Position numbers and translations under genes: made by a program | Source of the DNA: Nonomuraea sp. MG754425 | Lineage (GTDB): Bacteria > Actinomycetota > Actinomycetes > Streptosporangiales > Streptosporangiaceae | Direction of reading: 5' to 3' | NCBI RefSeq assembly: GCF_021699195.1 | Contig: NZ_SSXE01000028.1 | Span: 1 to 64,000 of the forward strand | Length of the DNA: 64,000 bases | The notes under the pieces: model-generated | What the model was told of the DNA's origin: nothing | Seen by the model: only the letters and a program-made list of their open reading frames with translations | The model's database searches: none | In this document: positions 28,021-40,601 of the stretch, one piece after another | Numbering within the stretch: position 1 is the stretch's first letter | How the letters are laid out: every line of letters begins with the position of its first letter

Positions 28021-30024
28021 TCAGCCCGGGACCGCGGCGGTACAGGTCAACTGGGCCTGCGGCCGGTACTCCGTGGTCAGCTTCTCGTCCTTCTTGACGA
28101 TCTTGCCGTCGTCGTGGAACACCCGGGTCACGTCGATGGTGAACCCGCGCTCCCCCACCGTCGGCAGGCAGTTGGCCGCGGAGCTGGTCTCGCGCCGGAA
28201 CTCCGTGAAGTCCCGCCGCTCCGACTCCACCGCCTCGATCTTGTCGTAACGCTTGGTGCTCCACAGCACCACGGTCACGGACGTGTCGGTGAAGGCGGTC
28301 TTGAGCAGCACCCCGTGCTCGGAGTCGTTGCGCCACTTCAGGTCCACGTCGGGATGCAGCAGGGCCACGTCCCGGCCGGCCGGGTAGCGCGGCGCGTAGT
28401 ACTCCATCGGCTGGTGCGCGACGTCCTCGAAGCCGCCGAAGTACATCGCGTTGTACAGGGTGGTCGCGAACTGCGAGCCGCCGCCGCCGACGATGCCGAC
28501 CATCCGCCCGCCGACGATCTGCCCGGCCTCGACGTACCCGTCCTCGACGGTGCGCTCGCCGAGCGTCCCGTTGAGCGAGAACGTCTCGCCGGGCTTGACC
28601 ACGTGCCCGTCGAGCTCCTGCGCCATGCGCTGGATGTTCTTCACCCGGGTCTGGCAGCAGTCGAACGTCGTGGTCATCTCGGCCACGACCTCCTTGATCC
28701 CGAGCCCCTGGACCTGCGAGGTCTGCACGGCCGGCGCGACGGTGCCCAGCCGGACCGGGATCGTGCGCTGCCCGCTCGAGGCGAACACCCGCTCGGCGTC
28801 CCTGGCCAGCAGCTTGTCGTTGACCCCGCGACCGGCGCGGGCGGGCACCAGGACGGGGCTGCCGTTCACGATCTCGTACGTGGCGTCGCGCGGCTGCTGC
28901 GCCGCGTCCACCAGGCTGCTCTCCACGGGGACCAGCGCCTTCTCGGCGTCGAACGCGGGCGTGAGGCCGCCGTCGCCGTCGGAGACGTACGTCAGGTTCG
29001 CCGCGATCAGCGCGGGCGAGAGCTGCGCCTGCCTGGTCCCGAGCGTCAGCGTCAGCGGGGTGGCCACCGCCGCCTTCGCCTTGGCCAGCGCGGCCGTGAC
29101 GGCCTCCGGGGTGGTGGTGGGCTTGGCCGGCCTGAGGGTCAGGACGACCGAGCCGCCCCCGCCCAGGAAGGCGTCGTTGATCTTGCTTACGGCGTCGTCG
29201 CGGTCGAGCAGCACCCCGTCCTCGGGCTGCCGGGCCCTGGGCTGCAGCCCCATGAAGGCCACCCGGCCCTCGACGGCGCGCTTGTCGACGCTCTCCGCCA
29301 GCCCTTCGACGGTCCTGGTGAGCTGGGCGGAGTCGACGCTGATCCGGGGCTGGAGCTCGGTGGTGCCGGTCAGCCCGCGCCACACCTCGATCGGGCTGGG
29401 GAAGCCGCTGGGCGCCTGCCCGATGGTGCCGACCACGTCGAGATCGAGCCCGGCCTCGTCGGCCTGGATGGTCTCCTTCTCGCCGCCGATGTCGGCCACG
29501 ACCGGCTTGCTGAGCCTGCTGCCCAGCTCGGTGCGCAGCTTGTCGGCCGCCTGCGTCACGGTCAGCCCGCCGATGTCCACCCCGCCCACGCGCGTGCCCC
29601 GCAGGACGGAGCCGGACATGAGCACGGCGGGCACCACGTACGCCAGCGCCGCCAGCGTCAGCACGACCACGACGAGACCGGGCAGCAGACGGCGTCGGCG
29701 CGGCGGCTCCGGCTCGTACACCACGGGCCGCTCGGGCATGCCGAACGCGGTGACCGACTGGCCCGACGGCTCTCTCTCCGAGGCCACGGGCCAGGGTTGG
29801 GCGGGCTGGGCCACCGGCGGCAGCGCGCCCTTCCCCGACGATCCGCCCTGGTCGCTCGGGCCTTGGTCCTGCCGGGGCTCCTGGCGGTCCGGCGGGCCGA
29901 AGATGTCCCGGGAGACCCCCGGGGGCAGTCCTTCGATCCGCGGCCTCCTGGTGACGGCCGACGTCGGTAACGGCACCGAGGCGAACGGGTCGGTCGGTGA
30001 TTCGATCGGTCCGGCGTTTCGCAC
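28021..30024 (-). CDS. VanW-family membrane protein with peptidoglycan-binding-like domains
   Basis: This is a 667-aa protein. Residues 1-108 are a cytosolic Pro/Ser/Gln-rich tail, followed by RRRR and one membrane segment (LLPGLVVVVLTLAALAYVV). Outside are two repeats of the YoaR-like putative peptidoglycan-binding type (about 135-250 and 300-420; note GVDIGGLTVTQAADKL and the later AELSPALI-like region). A VanW domain follows: TTTFDCCQTRVKNIQRMAQELDG, KPGETFSLNGTLG, GGGGSQFATTLYNAMYFGG. VanW proteins occur in vancomycin-resistance loci and widely in Gram-positives, but their biochemical role is unknown. The long N-terminal tail is a possible target of Ser/Thr kinases. Confidence 0.92.
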   Translation of the reverse strand: MRNAGPIESPTDPFASVPLPTSAVTRRPRIEGLPPGVSRDIFGPPDRQEPRQDQGPSDQGGSSGKGALPPVAQPAQPWPVASEREPSGQSVTAFGMPERPVVYEPEPPRRRRLLPGLVVVVLTLAALAYVVPAVLMSGSVLRGTRVGGVDIGGLTVTQAADKLRTELGSRLSKPVVADIGGEKETIQADEAGLDLDVVGTIGQAPSGFPSPIEVWRGLTGTTELQPRISVDSAQLTRTVEGLAESVDKRAVEGRVAFMGLQPRARQPEDGVLLDRDDAVSKINDAFLGGGGSVVLTLRPAKPTTTPEAVTAALAKAKAAVATPLTLTLGTRQAQLSPALIAANLTYVSDGDGGLTPAFDAEKALVPVESSLVDAAQQPRDATYEIVNGSPVLVPARAGRGVNDKLLARDAERVFASSGQRTIPVRLGTVAPAVQTSQVQGLGIKEVVAEMTTTFDCCQTRVKNIQRMAQELDGHVVKPGETFSLNGTLGERTVEDGYVEAGQIVGGRMVGIVGGGGSQFATTLYNAMYFGGFEDVAHQPMEYYAPRYPAGRDVALLHPDVDLKWRNDSEHGVLLKTAFTDTSVTVVLWSTKRYDKIEAVESERRDFTEFRRETSSAANCLPTVGERGFTIDVTRVFHDDGKIVKKDEKLTTEYRPQAQLTCTAAVPG

Positions 30025-30116
30025 GCCTCAATCTCCTCCCGGTCCGCAGCCAATTCTCAGGCAACAGTAAGGCACGCGGATCCGCATATGTCACGGGAAA
30101 TGGCTACGGAAGTGTG

Positions 30117-30776
30117 TCAACCTAGCCACCGGTAGCGATGTTCCGGCCTCCCGGCGGTGCCGTACCGGGGCCGGAGTTCGGCCTGCCCCGCCGCGCACAG
30201 GTACTCCAGGTAGCGGCGGGCGCTGACCCGCGACAGGCCCGTGAGCTCGGCGGCCTCCGCGGCCGACAGATCGCGGCCGGCCTCCCGCAGGGCGTCGGCG
30301 ACCAGCGCGCACGTGGCCGCGGACAGCCCCTTCGGCATGGGCGCGGCGGTCCGGGGCGAGACGCCGAAGAGCCGGTCCACGTCGTCCTGGCGGGCCTCGG
30401 GGCCGATGGCGGTCAGGCGTCTGCGAGTGTCGGCGTACTGCTGCAGGCGCTCGGTCAGGGCGACGGCGGTGAACGGCTTGATGAGGTAGTTGACCGCGCC
30501 GCCGCGCATGGCCTGCCTGACGGTGGGCACGTCGCGGGCCGCGCTGATCATGAGCACGTCCACGTCACGCAGCGCCTTGAGCACCTCCAGGCCCGACATG
30601 TCCGGCAGGTAGACGTCGAGCAGCACGAGGTCGGGACGCAGGTCGGCGACCGCCGCGAGCGCGCCCGCCCCGTTGTGCGCGACGGACACGACGTCGAAGC
30701 CCGGCACCCGGCTCACGTAGCCGCTGTGGATGCGGGCCACCATGAAGTCGTCGTCCACGACCAGCACCCGGATCAT
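30117..30776 (-). CDS. Response regulator, CitB/DcuR type
   Basis: This is a 219-aa cytosolic regulator. The receiver domain (residues 1-120) has VVDDD, the phospho-acceptor Asp in VLLDVYLPDMSG (Asp about residue 54), Ser in MISAARD and Lys in LIKPF. A C-terminal HTH follows (LSAAEAAELTGLSRVSARRYLEYL). ATG 30776 overlaps the kinase stop by four bases, so kinase and regulator are coupled. With the divergent tctCBA genes this matches the CitAB-tctCBA arrangement known from Corynebacterium glutamicum, where the pair turns on citrate uptake. Confidence 0.93.
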   Translation of the reverse strand: MIRVLVVDDDFMVARIHSGYVSRVPGFDVVSVAHNGAGALAAVADLRPDLVLLDVYLPDMSGLEVLKALRDVDVLMISAARDVPTVRQAMRGGAVNYLIKPFTAVALTERLQQYADTRRRLTAIGPEARQDDVDRLFGVSPRTAAPMPKGLSAATCALVADALREAGRDLSAAEAAELTGLSRVSARRYLEYLCAAGQAELRPRYGTAGRPEHRYRWLG

Positions 30777-32347
30777 GACCCCGCCTTCGCCGGCAGCAGG
30801 GCGGTGAAGACCGCCCCGCCCGCGTTCCGCACCCGTACCCAGCCGCCTCTGCGCAGGCACGCCTGCCGGGTCAGCGCCAGGCCCAGCCCGCGCGGCCCCG
30901 CCTTCGCGGCCTTGGTCGTGAACCCCTCCCTGAAGACCTCCTCCACCAGGTCGGGCGCGATGCCGGGGCCGGAGTCGCCGACCCGCACCCGCAGCCCGTC
31001 GGCGTCGGCCCGCACCGAGACCTCGATCGTGCCCTGCGCGCCGTCGAGGGCGTCGATGGCGTTGGCGACCAGGTTCCCCACCACCAGGACCGCGTCGCGG
31101 GGGTCGCCGAGCAGGCCCTCGGGCACCGAGGAGTCGTCGGCGAGCACCAGTTCGGCCCCGCGTTCGGCCGCCTCGGCGGACTTGGCCAGCAGCAGGGCGG
31201 CGAGCGTGGGGTCCTGGATGCGTTCGCGCAGGTCGGTGGCGTAACCGCCGTAGGTGGTGCGGGTGATGAAGCTGACGGCCGCCTCGTGCTCGCCCAGTTC
31301 GAGCAGGCCGACGACAGTGTGCATGCGGTTGGCGAACTCGTGCGCCTGGGCCCGCAGCGCCTCGGTGGCGCTGCTGGTGTCGTGCAGCTCGCGGGCCAGC
31401 CGGACCAGCTCGGTGCGGTCGCGCAGGGTCACCACCCAGCCGCGGTGGCGTCCGCGTACCCAGACGGGGGTGCGGTTGAGCACCAGCACCCGCTCGCCGT
31501 GCAGCACGACGCGGTCCTCGCCCGGGTCGGCGCCGCCGAGCACGTCGCGCATGCGCTCGGAGACCGGCATCTGCGTCAGGTCCGCGCCGACGTCACCGAG
31601 CAGCTCGCGGGCGGCGTCGTTGACCAGGGTCACCCTGCCGCCCAGGTCGAGCGCGAGCACGCCCTCCTTGACGCCGTGCAGCACGCCCTCGCGCTGCTCC
31701 AGCAGCGCGGCGATCTCGCGCGGCTCCAGCCCGAACGTCTGCCTGCGCACCCGCGCCGTGATCAGCGCGGCCAGGGCCAGCCCGGCCAGCAGCACGGCCA
31801 GCGCGGTCCACATCAGCGGCGGCAGGGCCTGGAAGAGCTGGCTCATGACCGTGGTCTCCAGCACGCCGACCGAGACCAGGCCGATGATCTCGCCGTACTC
31901 GTCGCGGATCGGGGTCTTGCCCCTGACCGTGGTGCCGATGGTGCCGGTCTCGGTGCCCACCCAGCTCCGGCCCGTACGCAGGACCGCGCTGCCGTCGGTG
32001 GACAGCCGCTTGCCGATCAGGGAGGCGTTGGGGTGGGCGTAGCGCGTCTGGTCGGTGTTGGCGATGACGACGTAGTCGGCGCCGGTCTCGTGCTGCACGC
32101 TCATGGCCAGCGGCTGCAGCACGCTCTGCGGGCGTTCGAGCGCGAACGCGGCCCTGACCTGCGGCAGCCCGGCCACCGACTGGGCGATCGCGAGCGCGCG
32201 CTGCTGGTGCAGCGCGTCGAACTGGTCACGCGTGTGCTCGGCCCACACGCCTCCGGTGCCTCCGACGGCGAGCAGCACGATCACCATCTGGAGGACGAAA
32301 AGCTGGGTCCCGAGGGAGGCGTCACGCACCCGTCTCACCCGGCCCAT
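30773..32347 (-). CDS. Sensor histidine kinase, CitA/DcuS type
   Basis: This 524-aa membrane sensor has TM1 at about residues 16-38 and an extracellular PAS-like (CitA-type) sensing domain to about 175, including the GLVSVGVLETTV strand. TM2 is at about 180-200. A cytosolic PAS domain follows (VLHGVKEGVLALDLGGRV). The His box is of the SpoOB/CitA kind (AQAHEFANRMHTVVGL, His about residue 338). The ATPase domain has the N box NLVANAIDAL, G1 GDSGPGI and G2 GPRGLGLAL. It senses an external ligand, probably a di- or tricarboxylate judging from the divergent tct genes. Confidence 0.94.
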   Translation of the reverse strand: MGRVRRVRDASLGTQLFVLQMVIVLLAVGGTGGVWAEHTRDQFDALHQQRALAIAQSVAGLPQVRAAFALERPQSVLQPLAMSVQHETGADYVVIANTDQTRYAHPNASLIGKRLSTDGSAVLRTGRSWVGTETGTIGTTVRGKTPIRDEYGEIIGLVSVGVLETTVMSQLFQALPPLMWTALAVLLAGLALAALITARVRRQTFGLEPREIAALLEQREGVLHGVKEGVLALDLGGRVTLVNDAARELLGDVGADLTQMPVSERMRDVLGGADPGEDRVVLHGERVLVLNRTPVWVRGRHRGWVVTLRDRTELVRLARELHDTSSATEALRAQAHEFANRMHTVVGLLELGEHEAAVSFITRTTYGGYATDLRERIQDPTLAALLLAKSAEAAERGAELVLADDSSVPEGLLGDPRDAVLVVGNLVANAIDALDGAQGTIEVSVRADADGLRVRVGDSGPGIAPDLVEEVFREGFTTKAAKAGPRGLGLALTRQACLRRGGWVRVRNAGGAVFTALLPAKAGS

Positions 32348-32484
32348 GGAAACAAACCGAGGTCACGTCCAGGTCGCGACCAATACGACCACTACGACGC
32401 CAAGCGTGCAAAGCCTCGACGTGCGGCGGCGAGAGGCTCACCATGCCAGTTCGATAACGGTGAAATCCCCCCAATGGAGTGATC
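32348..32484. promoter_or_regulatory. Divergent promoter region of the sensor kinase and tctC
   Basis: These 137 bp separate the kinase start (-) from tctC (+), so both promoters and the response-regulator sites should be here. The patch around 32380-32400 is AT-richer (ATACGACCACTACGACG). I could not find a convincing palindrome. Confidence 0.4.
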
Positions 32485-33453
32485 ATGCGCTTGCGCGTAC
32501 TCGCCGCCCTCGCGGCACTCTCCCTCGGCGCCCTGACGGCCTGCGGCAGCGGATCAGGCACCTCCGCCAGCGCCTCCTTGCGCATCATGGCCCCGGCCGC
32601 GCCCGGCGGCGGCTGGGACCAGACCTCCCGCACGGCCGAGCAGGCGTTCAAGTCGTCCGAGCCGCAGCGCAAGGTCGAGGTGTTCAACGTGCCGGGCGCC
32701 GGCGGCACGATCGGCCTGGCGCAACTGGCCGGCGAGAAGGGCAACGGCAACCTGCTGATGACCATGGGCCTGGTCATGGTGGGCGCCATCGAGCAGAACA
32801 AGTCGAAGGTGACGCTGGCCGAGACCACGCCCATCGCCAAGCTGACCGAGGAGTACGAGCTGGTCGTGGTGCCGGCCGAGTCCCCGTTCAAGTCGGTGGC
32901 CGACCTGGTGGCGGCCTGGAAGGCCGACCCGGCGAAGGTGTCGATCTCCGGCGGCTCGGCGGGCGGCACCGACCACATCGTGGCCGGCCTCATGGCCAAG
33001 GCCGCGGGCGTGGACCCCAAGCAGGTCAACTACATCGCCCACTCGGGCGGCGGCGAGGCGCTGAACGAGCTGCTCGGCAACAAGGTCAGCGCGGGCATCT
33101 CGGGCGTGGCCGAGTTCGCCGAGCACGTGAAGTCCGGCAAGCTGCGCGCGCTCGGGGTGACCTCCGGCGAGCGGGTGCCCGGCCTGGACGCCCCCACGCT
33201 CAAGGAGGCCGGGCTGGCCGTCGAGCTGGCCAACTGGCGCGGCTTCGTCGCCCCCGGCGGGCTCTCCGACGCCGACAAGAAGGCCCTGACCGACGCGGTC
33301 ACCAAGATGCACGACGCCCAGCCGTGGCAGGACGCGGTGGCCAAGAACGGCTGGATCGACTCCTTCCAGACCGGCCAGGAGTTCGCCGACTTCCTCGCCG
33401 CCGAGCAGGAGCGGGTCAAGGGCATCATCGCCGAGATGGGGCTCGTGTCCTGA
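32485..33453 (+). CDS. tctC: Tripartite tricarboxylate transporter receptor lipoprotein
   Basis: This is a 322-aa extracellular solute receptor. The signal MRLRVLAALAALSLGALTAC carries a lipobox (Cys about residue 20). The mature part has the TctC/Bug hallmarks: IMAPAAPGGGWDQTSRTAEQA (in part), FNVPGAGGTIGLAQLA, SISGGSAGGTDHIVAGLMAKAAG and the second-domain NYIAHSGGGEA. The family binds citrate or other carboxylates. ATG 32485 is chosen over GTG 32479 because GGAG lies at 32476-32479. It ends in TGATG, sharing one base with tctB. Confidence 0.95.
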   Translation: MRLRVLAALAALSLGALTACGSGSGTSASASLRIMAPAAPGGGWDQTSRTAEQAFKSSEPQRKVEVFNVPGAGGTIGLAQLAGEKGNGNLLMTMGLVMVGAIEQNKSKVTLAETTPIAKLTEEYELVVVPAESPFKSVADLVAAWKADPAKVSISGGSAGGTDHIVAGLMAKAAGVDPKQVNYIAHSGGGEALNELLGNKVSAGISGVAEFAEHVKSGKLRALGVTSGERVPGLDAPTLKEAGLAVELANWRGFVAPGGLSDADKKALTDAVTKMHDAQPWQDAVAKNGWIDSFQTGQEFADFLAAEQERVKGIIAEMGLVS

Positions 33454-33931
33454 TGATCGGCCGTTGGTGGCGGCCCGAACTCGGGCTGGCGGCCGTGGTG
33501 CTGGTGCTGGGCGTGCTCGTCGTGATCGGCACGCTCGACGTGTCGGCGGCGGCCTCCCAGCTCGGCGTCGGGCCGCGCTTCTTCCCCATGCTGGTGGGCG
33601 GCGCCATGGTGCTCATCGGCCTGTTCTACGTCGCCGACGTCCTGCGCGGCGGGCGCGGCGACCCTGAGGAGAGCGAGGACGTGGACGCCGAGGCGCCCAC
33701 CGACTGGCGGGGCGTGCTCCTGGTCAGCGGCGTCTTCCTGGCCTTCGCCGCGCTCCTGGACGTGCTCGGCTGGATCATCGGCGCGAGCCTGCTGTTCTTC
33801 GGCGTGTCGGTGGCGCTGGGGGCCGAGCACCGGCTGCGGGCGGCCGTGGTCGCCGTGGTGCTGGGCGTGACGACGTACCTGCTGTTCGTCAACGGCCTCG
33901 GCGTGACGCTGCCGGGCGGGGTGCTGGCGCG

Positions 33932-33935
<4 letters not shown>
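33453..33935 (+). CDS. tctB: Tripartite tricarboxylate transporter small membrane subunit
   Basis: This is a 160-aa protein with four hydrophobic segments: [58 protein letters not shown] with [14 protein letters not shown], and [18 protein letters not shown] (each given in part). A charged acidic loop ([12 protein letters not shown]) lies in the middle. TctB subunits are poorly conserved and help the large subunit. The gene overlaps tctC by one base and tctA by four, so the three proteins are coupled. Confidence 0.92.
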
Positions 33936-35449
<1,514 letters not shown>

Positions 35450-35494
35450 CGACGGCCCTGGCCGGGAACCTCCATAAGCGGTTCTTGGCCGCGC

Positions 35495-35526
35495 GGCCCC
35501 GCCGGTGTGTCCGGATCGGCGGGGCC
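35495..35526. terminator. Bidirectional terminator between tctA and gatB
   Basis: GGCCCCGCCG (35495-35504) and CGGCGGGGCC (35517-35526) form a perfect 10-bp stem between the two convergent genes. Confidence 0.78.
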
Positions 35527-35534
35527 CGCCGGGG

Positions 35535-37043
35535 TCACTCGCTGACGCCGAGCTTGTCCAGGATGAGCTGCCGGGCCCGGCCCGCGTCGGCCTTCCCCTT
35601 GCTGGCCCGCATCACGCCGCCGACGAGCGCGCCCGCCGCGGCGATCTTCCCGGACCGCACCTTCTCGGCCGCGTCGGCGTTGTCGGCGAGCACCTGGTCG
35701 ATGATCGCCGACAGCTCGCCCTCGTCGTTGACGATGCGCAGCCCGCGCCGCTCGACCACCTCGTCGGGCGTGCCCTCGCCGGCGAGCACGCCTTCGAGCA
35801 CCTCGCGCGCCAGCTTGTCGTTGAGCGCGCCCGAGGCCACCAGTTCGGTCACCCGGGCGATCTGCGCGGGCGTGATGGGCAGGTCGGCCAGCGGCGTGCC
35901 GCTCTCGTTGGACTTGCGGGCCAGCTCGCCCATCCACCACTTGCGCGCGTCGGCCGCCGGCGCGCCGGCCGCGACGGTGGCCTCGACCAGGTCGAGCGCG
36001 TCGGCGTTGTACATGGCCTGCATGTCGAGGTCGGACAACCCCCACTCGGCCTGCAGCCGCTGGCGCCGGACCGACGGCATCTCGGGCAGGGCCGCCTTCA
36101 GCTCGGCCACCCACGCCATGTCGGGCGCGATCGGCACCAGGTCGGGCTCGGGGAAGTAGCGGTAGTCCTGCGCCTCCTCCTTGGAACGGCCGGACGTGGT
36201 GCCGCCGGTGTCCTCGTGGAAGTGGCGGGTCTCCTGGATGATCTTCCCGCCCCCGGTGAGGACGGCCGCCTGCCGCTCGATCTCGCTCCGCACGGCCCGC
36301 TCGACGCTGCGCAGCGAGTTGACGTTCTTGGTCTCCGTGCGGGTGCCCCACTCGGAGGCGCCCCGCGGCATGAGCGAGACGTTGACGTCGCAGCGCAGCG
36401 AGCCCTCCTCCATGCGCACGTCGGAGACGCCCAGCGAGCGCATGATCTCGCGCAGCTCGGTGACGTACGCCTTGGCCACCTCGGGCGCGAGCCGGTCGGT
36501 GCCGGGGATGGGCTTGGTCACGATCTCGACCAGCGGGATGCCGGCGCGGTTGTAGTCGACGATCGAGTAGTCGGCCCCCTGGATGCGCCCGGTCGCGCCG
36601 CCCACGTGGGTGGACTTGCCGGTGTCTTCTTCCAGGTGCACCCGCTCGATGCCGATCCGCACGGTCTGGCCCTCGATCTCGACGTCGAGGTACCCGTCGA
36701 AGCAGAGCGGCTCGTCGTACTGGGAGATCTGGTAGTTCTTCGGCATGTCCGGATAGAAGTAGTTCTTCCGGGCGAAGCGGCACCACTCGGCGATCGAGCA
36801 GTTCAGCGCCAGGCCGATGCGGATCGTCGACTCGATGGCCTGGGCGTTGGCCACCGGCAGCGACCCCGGCAGCGCCAGGCAGGTCGGGCAGACCTGCGTG
36901 TTGGGCGGGGCCCCGAAGGCCGTCTTGCACCCGCAGAACATCTTCGACCTGGTGCCCAGCTCGACATGCGTCTCGAGACCGAGCACCGGCTCGAACCGCT
37001 CGAGCGCTTCGTCGTACGGCATGGTCCCTGCTGTGTCAATCAC
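35535..37043 (-). CDS. gatB: Asp-tRNA(Asn)/Glu-tRNA(Gln) amidotransferase subunit B
   Basis: This 502-aa subunit binds and phosphorylates mischarged tRNA so that GatA-derived ammonia can amidate it. The kinase core has [27 protein letters not shown] (zinc-binding Cys pairs), [18 protein letters not shown] and [11 protein letters not shown]. The C-terminal YqeY-like tail reaches [13 protein letters not shown] 37043 is chosen because GAGG lies upstream; [10 protein letters not shown] at 37022 is an alternative. The start overlaps the end of the DUF4276-like gene by eight bases, so gatB translation is coupled to an accessory gene rather than directly to gatA. Confidence 0.97.
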   Translation of the reverse strand: MIDTAGTMPYDEALERFEPVLGLETHVELGTRSKMFCGCKTAFGAPPNTQVCPTCLALPGSLPVANAQAIESTIRIGLALNCSIAEWCRFARKNYFYPDMPKNYQISQYDEPLCFDGYLDVEIEGQTVRIGIERVHLEEDTGKSTHVGGATGRIQGADYSIVDYNRAGIPLVEIVTKPIPGTDRLAPEVAKAYVTELREIMRSLGVSDVRMEEGSLRCDVNVSLMPRGASEWGTRTETKNVNSLRSVERAVRSEIERQAAVLTGGGKIIQETRHFHEDTGGTTSGRSKEEAQDYRYFPEPDLVPIAPDMAWVAELKAALPEMPSVRRQRLQAEWGLSDLDMQAMYNADALDLVEATVAAGAPAADARKWWMGELARKSNESGTPLADLPITPAQIARVTELVASGALNDKLAREVLEGVLAGEGTPDEVVERRGLRIVNDEGELSAIIDQVLADNADAAEKVRSGKIAAAGALVGGVMRASKGKADAGRARQLILDKLGVSE

Positions 37044-37686
37044 GGATCAACCTCAGTTCTTTCAAAGCCTCGCGCGTCTCGGCCAGCCAGAGACGATACG
37101 AGGGCACGCTTTCCAGGTAATCCAGGCTCATCGACTCGGCGATGAGCGTGAGGTAGTCGCCCGCTTCCCGGCCCGCTCGGCGACGACGCCTGCCACTCGC
37201 GACGATGTCCTTCAGTGTCCGCTTCGGATCGGAGAGACACTCCACGCGTGGGAGCCGATCGCCTTCGAAGACGTCCCTGGCACCCCACGCCGACCCGGTG
37301 ACCTCGCGCAGCACATCCCGGTCACTCAGCGCCCAGCTCTCCATCTCGCGGATCGGGACCACTCTCACCAACGGCCGTCGCAACCTGTGCTCGTTCCACG
37401 CCTGTCGTAACGGAGCCCAGTATTTCCGCTCGTCGCGGTCCGGAGCCGCCGAACCGTCATAGTGGTAGAAGAGCAAGGTCATCCCGGCCACCGCCGACCG
37501 TGCCGCCCGGCACACCGCCTCATGGCGCGACTCCTGGTCCCGCACGGATACCCGCAGGACCTGAACCTGAGCCACGCCGAGGTCGTACGGAAGGCACATG
37601 CGGTTCAGCGCCCTCTCCAGCAACACCGGCAGGAAATCGTAGTCGGAGTTCCCCTCGGCGGTCAGAAAGGCGTTGACCTCGATCAC
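37036..37686 (-). CDS. DUF4276-like protein, putative TOPRIM-type nuclease partner of the ATPase
   Basis: This is a 216-aa cytosolic protein. The start [23 protein letters not shown] has the Glu-Gly-x-x-Asp pattern, and [13 protein letters not shown] carries Asp residues after a hydrophobic strand; together these resemble the acidic cluster of TOPRIM folds. [14 protein letters not shown] resembles the later conserved block of DUF4276 proteins. The family call is from memory and moderate. GTG 37686 overlaps the ATPase stop by four bases (GTGA) and its own end overlaps gatB by eight. ATPase plus DUF4276/DUF4435/RloB-type pairs are a recurring layout of phage-defence systems; the role here is inferred. 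Confidence 0.75.
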   Translation of the reverse strand: MIEVNAFLTAEGNSDYDFLPVLLERALNRMCLPYDLGVAQVQVLRVSVRDQESRHEAVCRAARSAVAGMTLLFYHYDGSAAPDRDERKYWAPLRQAWNEHRLRRPLVRVVPIREMESWALSDRDVLREVTGSAWGARDVFEGDRLPRVECLSDPKRTLKDIVASGRRRRRAGREAGDYLTLIAESMSLDYLESVPSYRLWLAETREALKELRLIRD

Positions 37687-39089
37687 GAGGCCTCCTCCAG
37701 CAACTGCCGGGCCTCTTCCTTCGAGATGGCGGAGAAGGCCCGCCGCTCGGGCCCCGAGACGACCAGCCCGACCTCGTCCAGCGGGGGCGTTCCGTGCGGC
37801 GTGCTCGGCACCAGACGCCGGGCGCGTGAGACACGGCTGCCGACACCGGACGCACCGCTGTCCGGCACGGTGATCCAGTCCATGACCAGGAGGTCCTTGG
37901 AATCCAACGCCACGAGCATCAGGGGCGAGTGGCTGCTCATGATGAGCTGCGCGAGAGGCTCCTCCTCTTCGACGACCCGAGCCGGATCGGTGACGAGCTT
38001 GCGGAGGTGCCGTACGAGTTCGCGCAGGCGCTGCGGGTAGATCCCGTTCTCCGGCTCTTCGAAACAGATCAGCCCCCGGTGGGCCGGGTCGTAGAGCGCC
38101 GCCAGGAGGGCCAGCACGCGCAACGTGCCGTCGGACGCGACGCGGGCACTCACCCTTCCCTCGTCCCGCGTTCGGAGGTAGATCTCCCACTGCTCCTTGG
38201 CGAGGTTCTCCTCCACCTCGATGCCGGCGAACCCGCGGACGACACGCGCCATGTCGGCGGCGATCTCGTTCAGCGAGGAGCCGAACTCGTCCGCGGTCGT
38301 CTGCTCGATCCGGCGCAGGACCTTGGCGAGATTCGCGCCGCTCGGGTCAAGCTGCTCCCCTCTTTGGTGACGGGAACTCGGCATTCGCAGTGAGGCCGGG
38401 TCGAGCTGCAGGAAACGCCAGGACGCGATCTCCTTCCTGAGCGCGTACAGCAGCGGGAACTCGCCCGCCGACGTGATGCTCGAAAGGACGGTGGCCTCCG
38501 CGGCGTGCGCCGCGAGCTCTCGCTTGCGCCCCTGTCTCCCCTCCTGCGCGATCCGGAAGACTCGACGGCCGGCGTCGTCCACGGTCGTCTCCAGGAGAGG
38601 GGACTGCCGTTTGTAGCGCAGGAACGAGGCTCGGAAGTCCTTTCCGGCCTGCTGATCACGCACCCAGGCGTCATCGGCCGAACGGATGGGACGTGCTTCC
38701 TCCCGCGCCACGTAAGGCCGTACGAAGCCGTCGTCGCTCCGGCGCTGGACGATCTCGAGCTCGTAGCGGATGCGGGTGTGCGACACCTCGAACTCCGCGC
38801 CGAACTGATCGACCACCTTCGGGTCGAGAAGGACTTCGATCGCGAAGGTCATGCCACCCACGAAGCTGCCGTCGCCACGCCGCCTGAACAACTCGCCGAG
38901 GTCACCCCGCGCCTCGGCGAACGCGTCATAAAGGCTGGGGGTGTCCACGAGCCGGCGAAGTAGCTGAACGCCATCGAAAAGGTTGGACTTCCCGCTGGCG
39001 TTCGGACCGATCACCACGAGGAACGGCGGCACGTCCAGCTTGAAGTTCGCGAACGACTTGAAGCCGTCGATCTCGATGTGCGTGAGCAT
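37683..39089 (-). CDS. AAA/RecF-like ATPase (AAA_15/AAA_21 type), putative defence ATPase
   Basis: This is a 468-aa ABC-type ATPase of the OLD/SMC group. The N-terminal strand LTHIEIDGFKSFANF leads to Walker A GPNASGKSN (about residues 28-36). The signature-like segment is ASDGTLRVLALLAALYD, Walker B is LICFEEPENGIYP (Glu-Glu-Pro-Glu-Asn, about 357), and the switch His is in MSSHSPLML. No nuclease domain is fused; the DUF4276-like partner may supply it. GGAGG stands before ATG 39089, 21 bases after gatA. In its first 60 codons I count eight with A/T in the third position, against two of 60 in gatA, which hints at later acquisition. Confidence 0.88.
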   Translation of the reverse strand: MLTHIEIDGFKSFANFKLDVPPFLVVIGPNASGKSNLFDGVQLLRRLVDTPSLYDAFAEARGDLGELFRRRGDGSFVGGMTFAIEVLLDPKVVDQFGAEFEVSHTRIRYELEIVQRRSDDGFVRPYVAREEARPIRSADDAWVRDQQAGKDFRASFLRYKRQSPLLETTVDDAGRRVFRIAQEGRQGRKRELAAHAAEATVLSSITSAGEFPLLYALRKEIASWRFLQLDPASLRMPSSRHQRGEQLDPSGANLAKVLRRIEQTTADEFGSSLNEIAADMARVVRGFAGIEVEENLAKEQWEIYLRTRDEGRVSARVASDGTLRVLALLAALYDPAHRGLICFEEPENGIYPQRLRELVRHLRKLVTDPARVVEEEEPLAQLIMSSHSPLMLVALDSKDLLVMDWITVPDSGASGVGSRVSRARRLVPSTPHGTPPLDEVGLVVSGPERRAFSAISKEEARQLLEEAS

Positions 39090-39110
39090 GCCGCCGTCCC
39101 TCCTGCAGCC

Positions 39111-40597
<1,487 letters not shown>

Positions 40598-40601
<4 letters not shown>

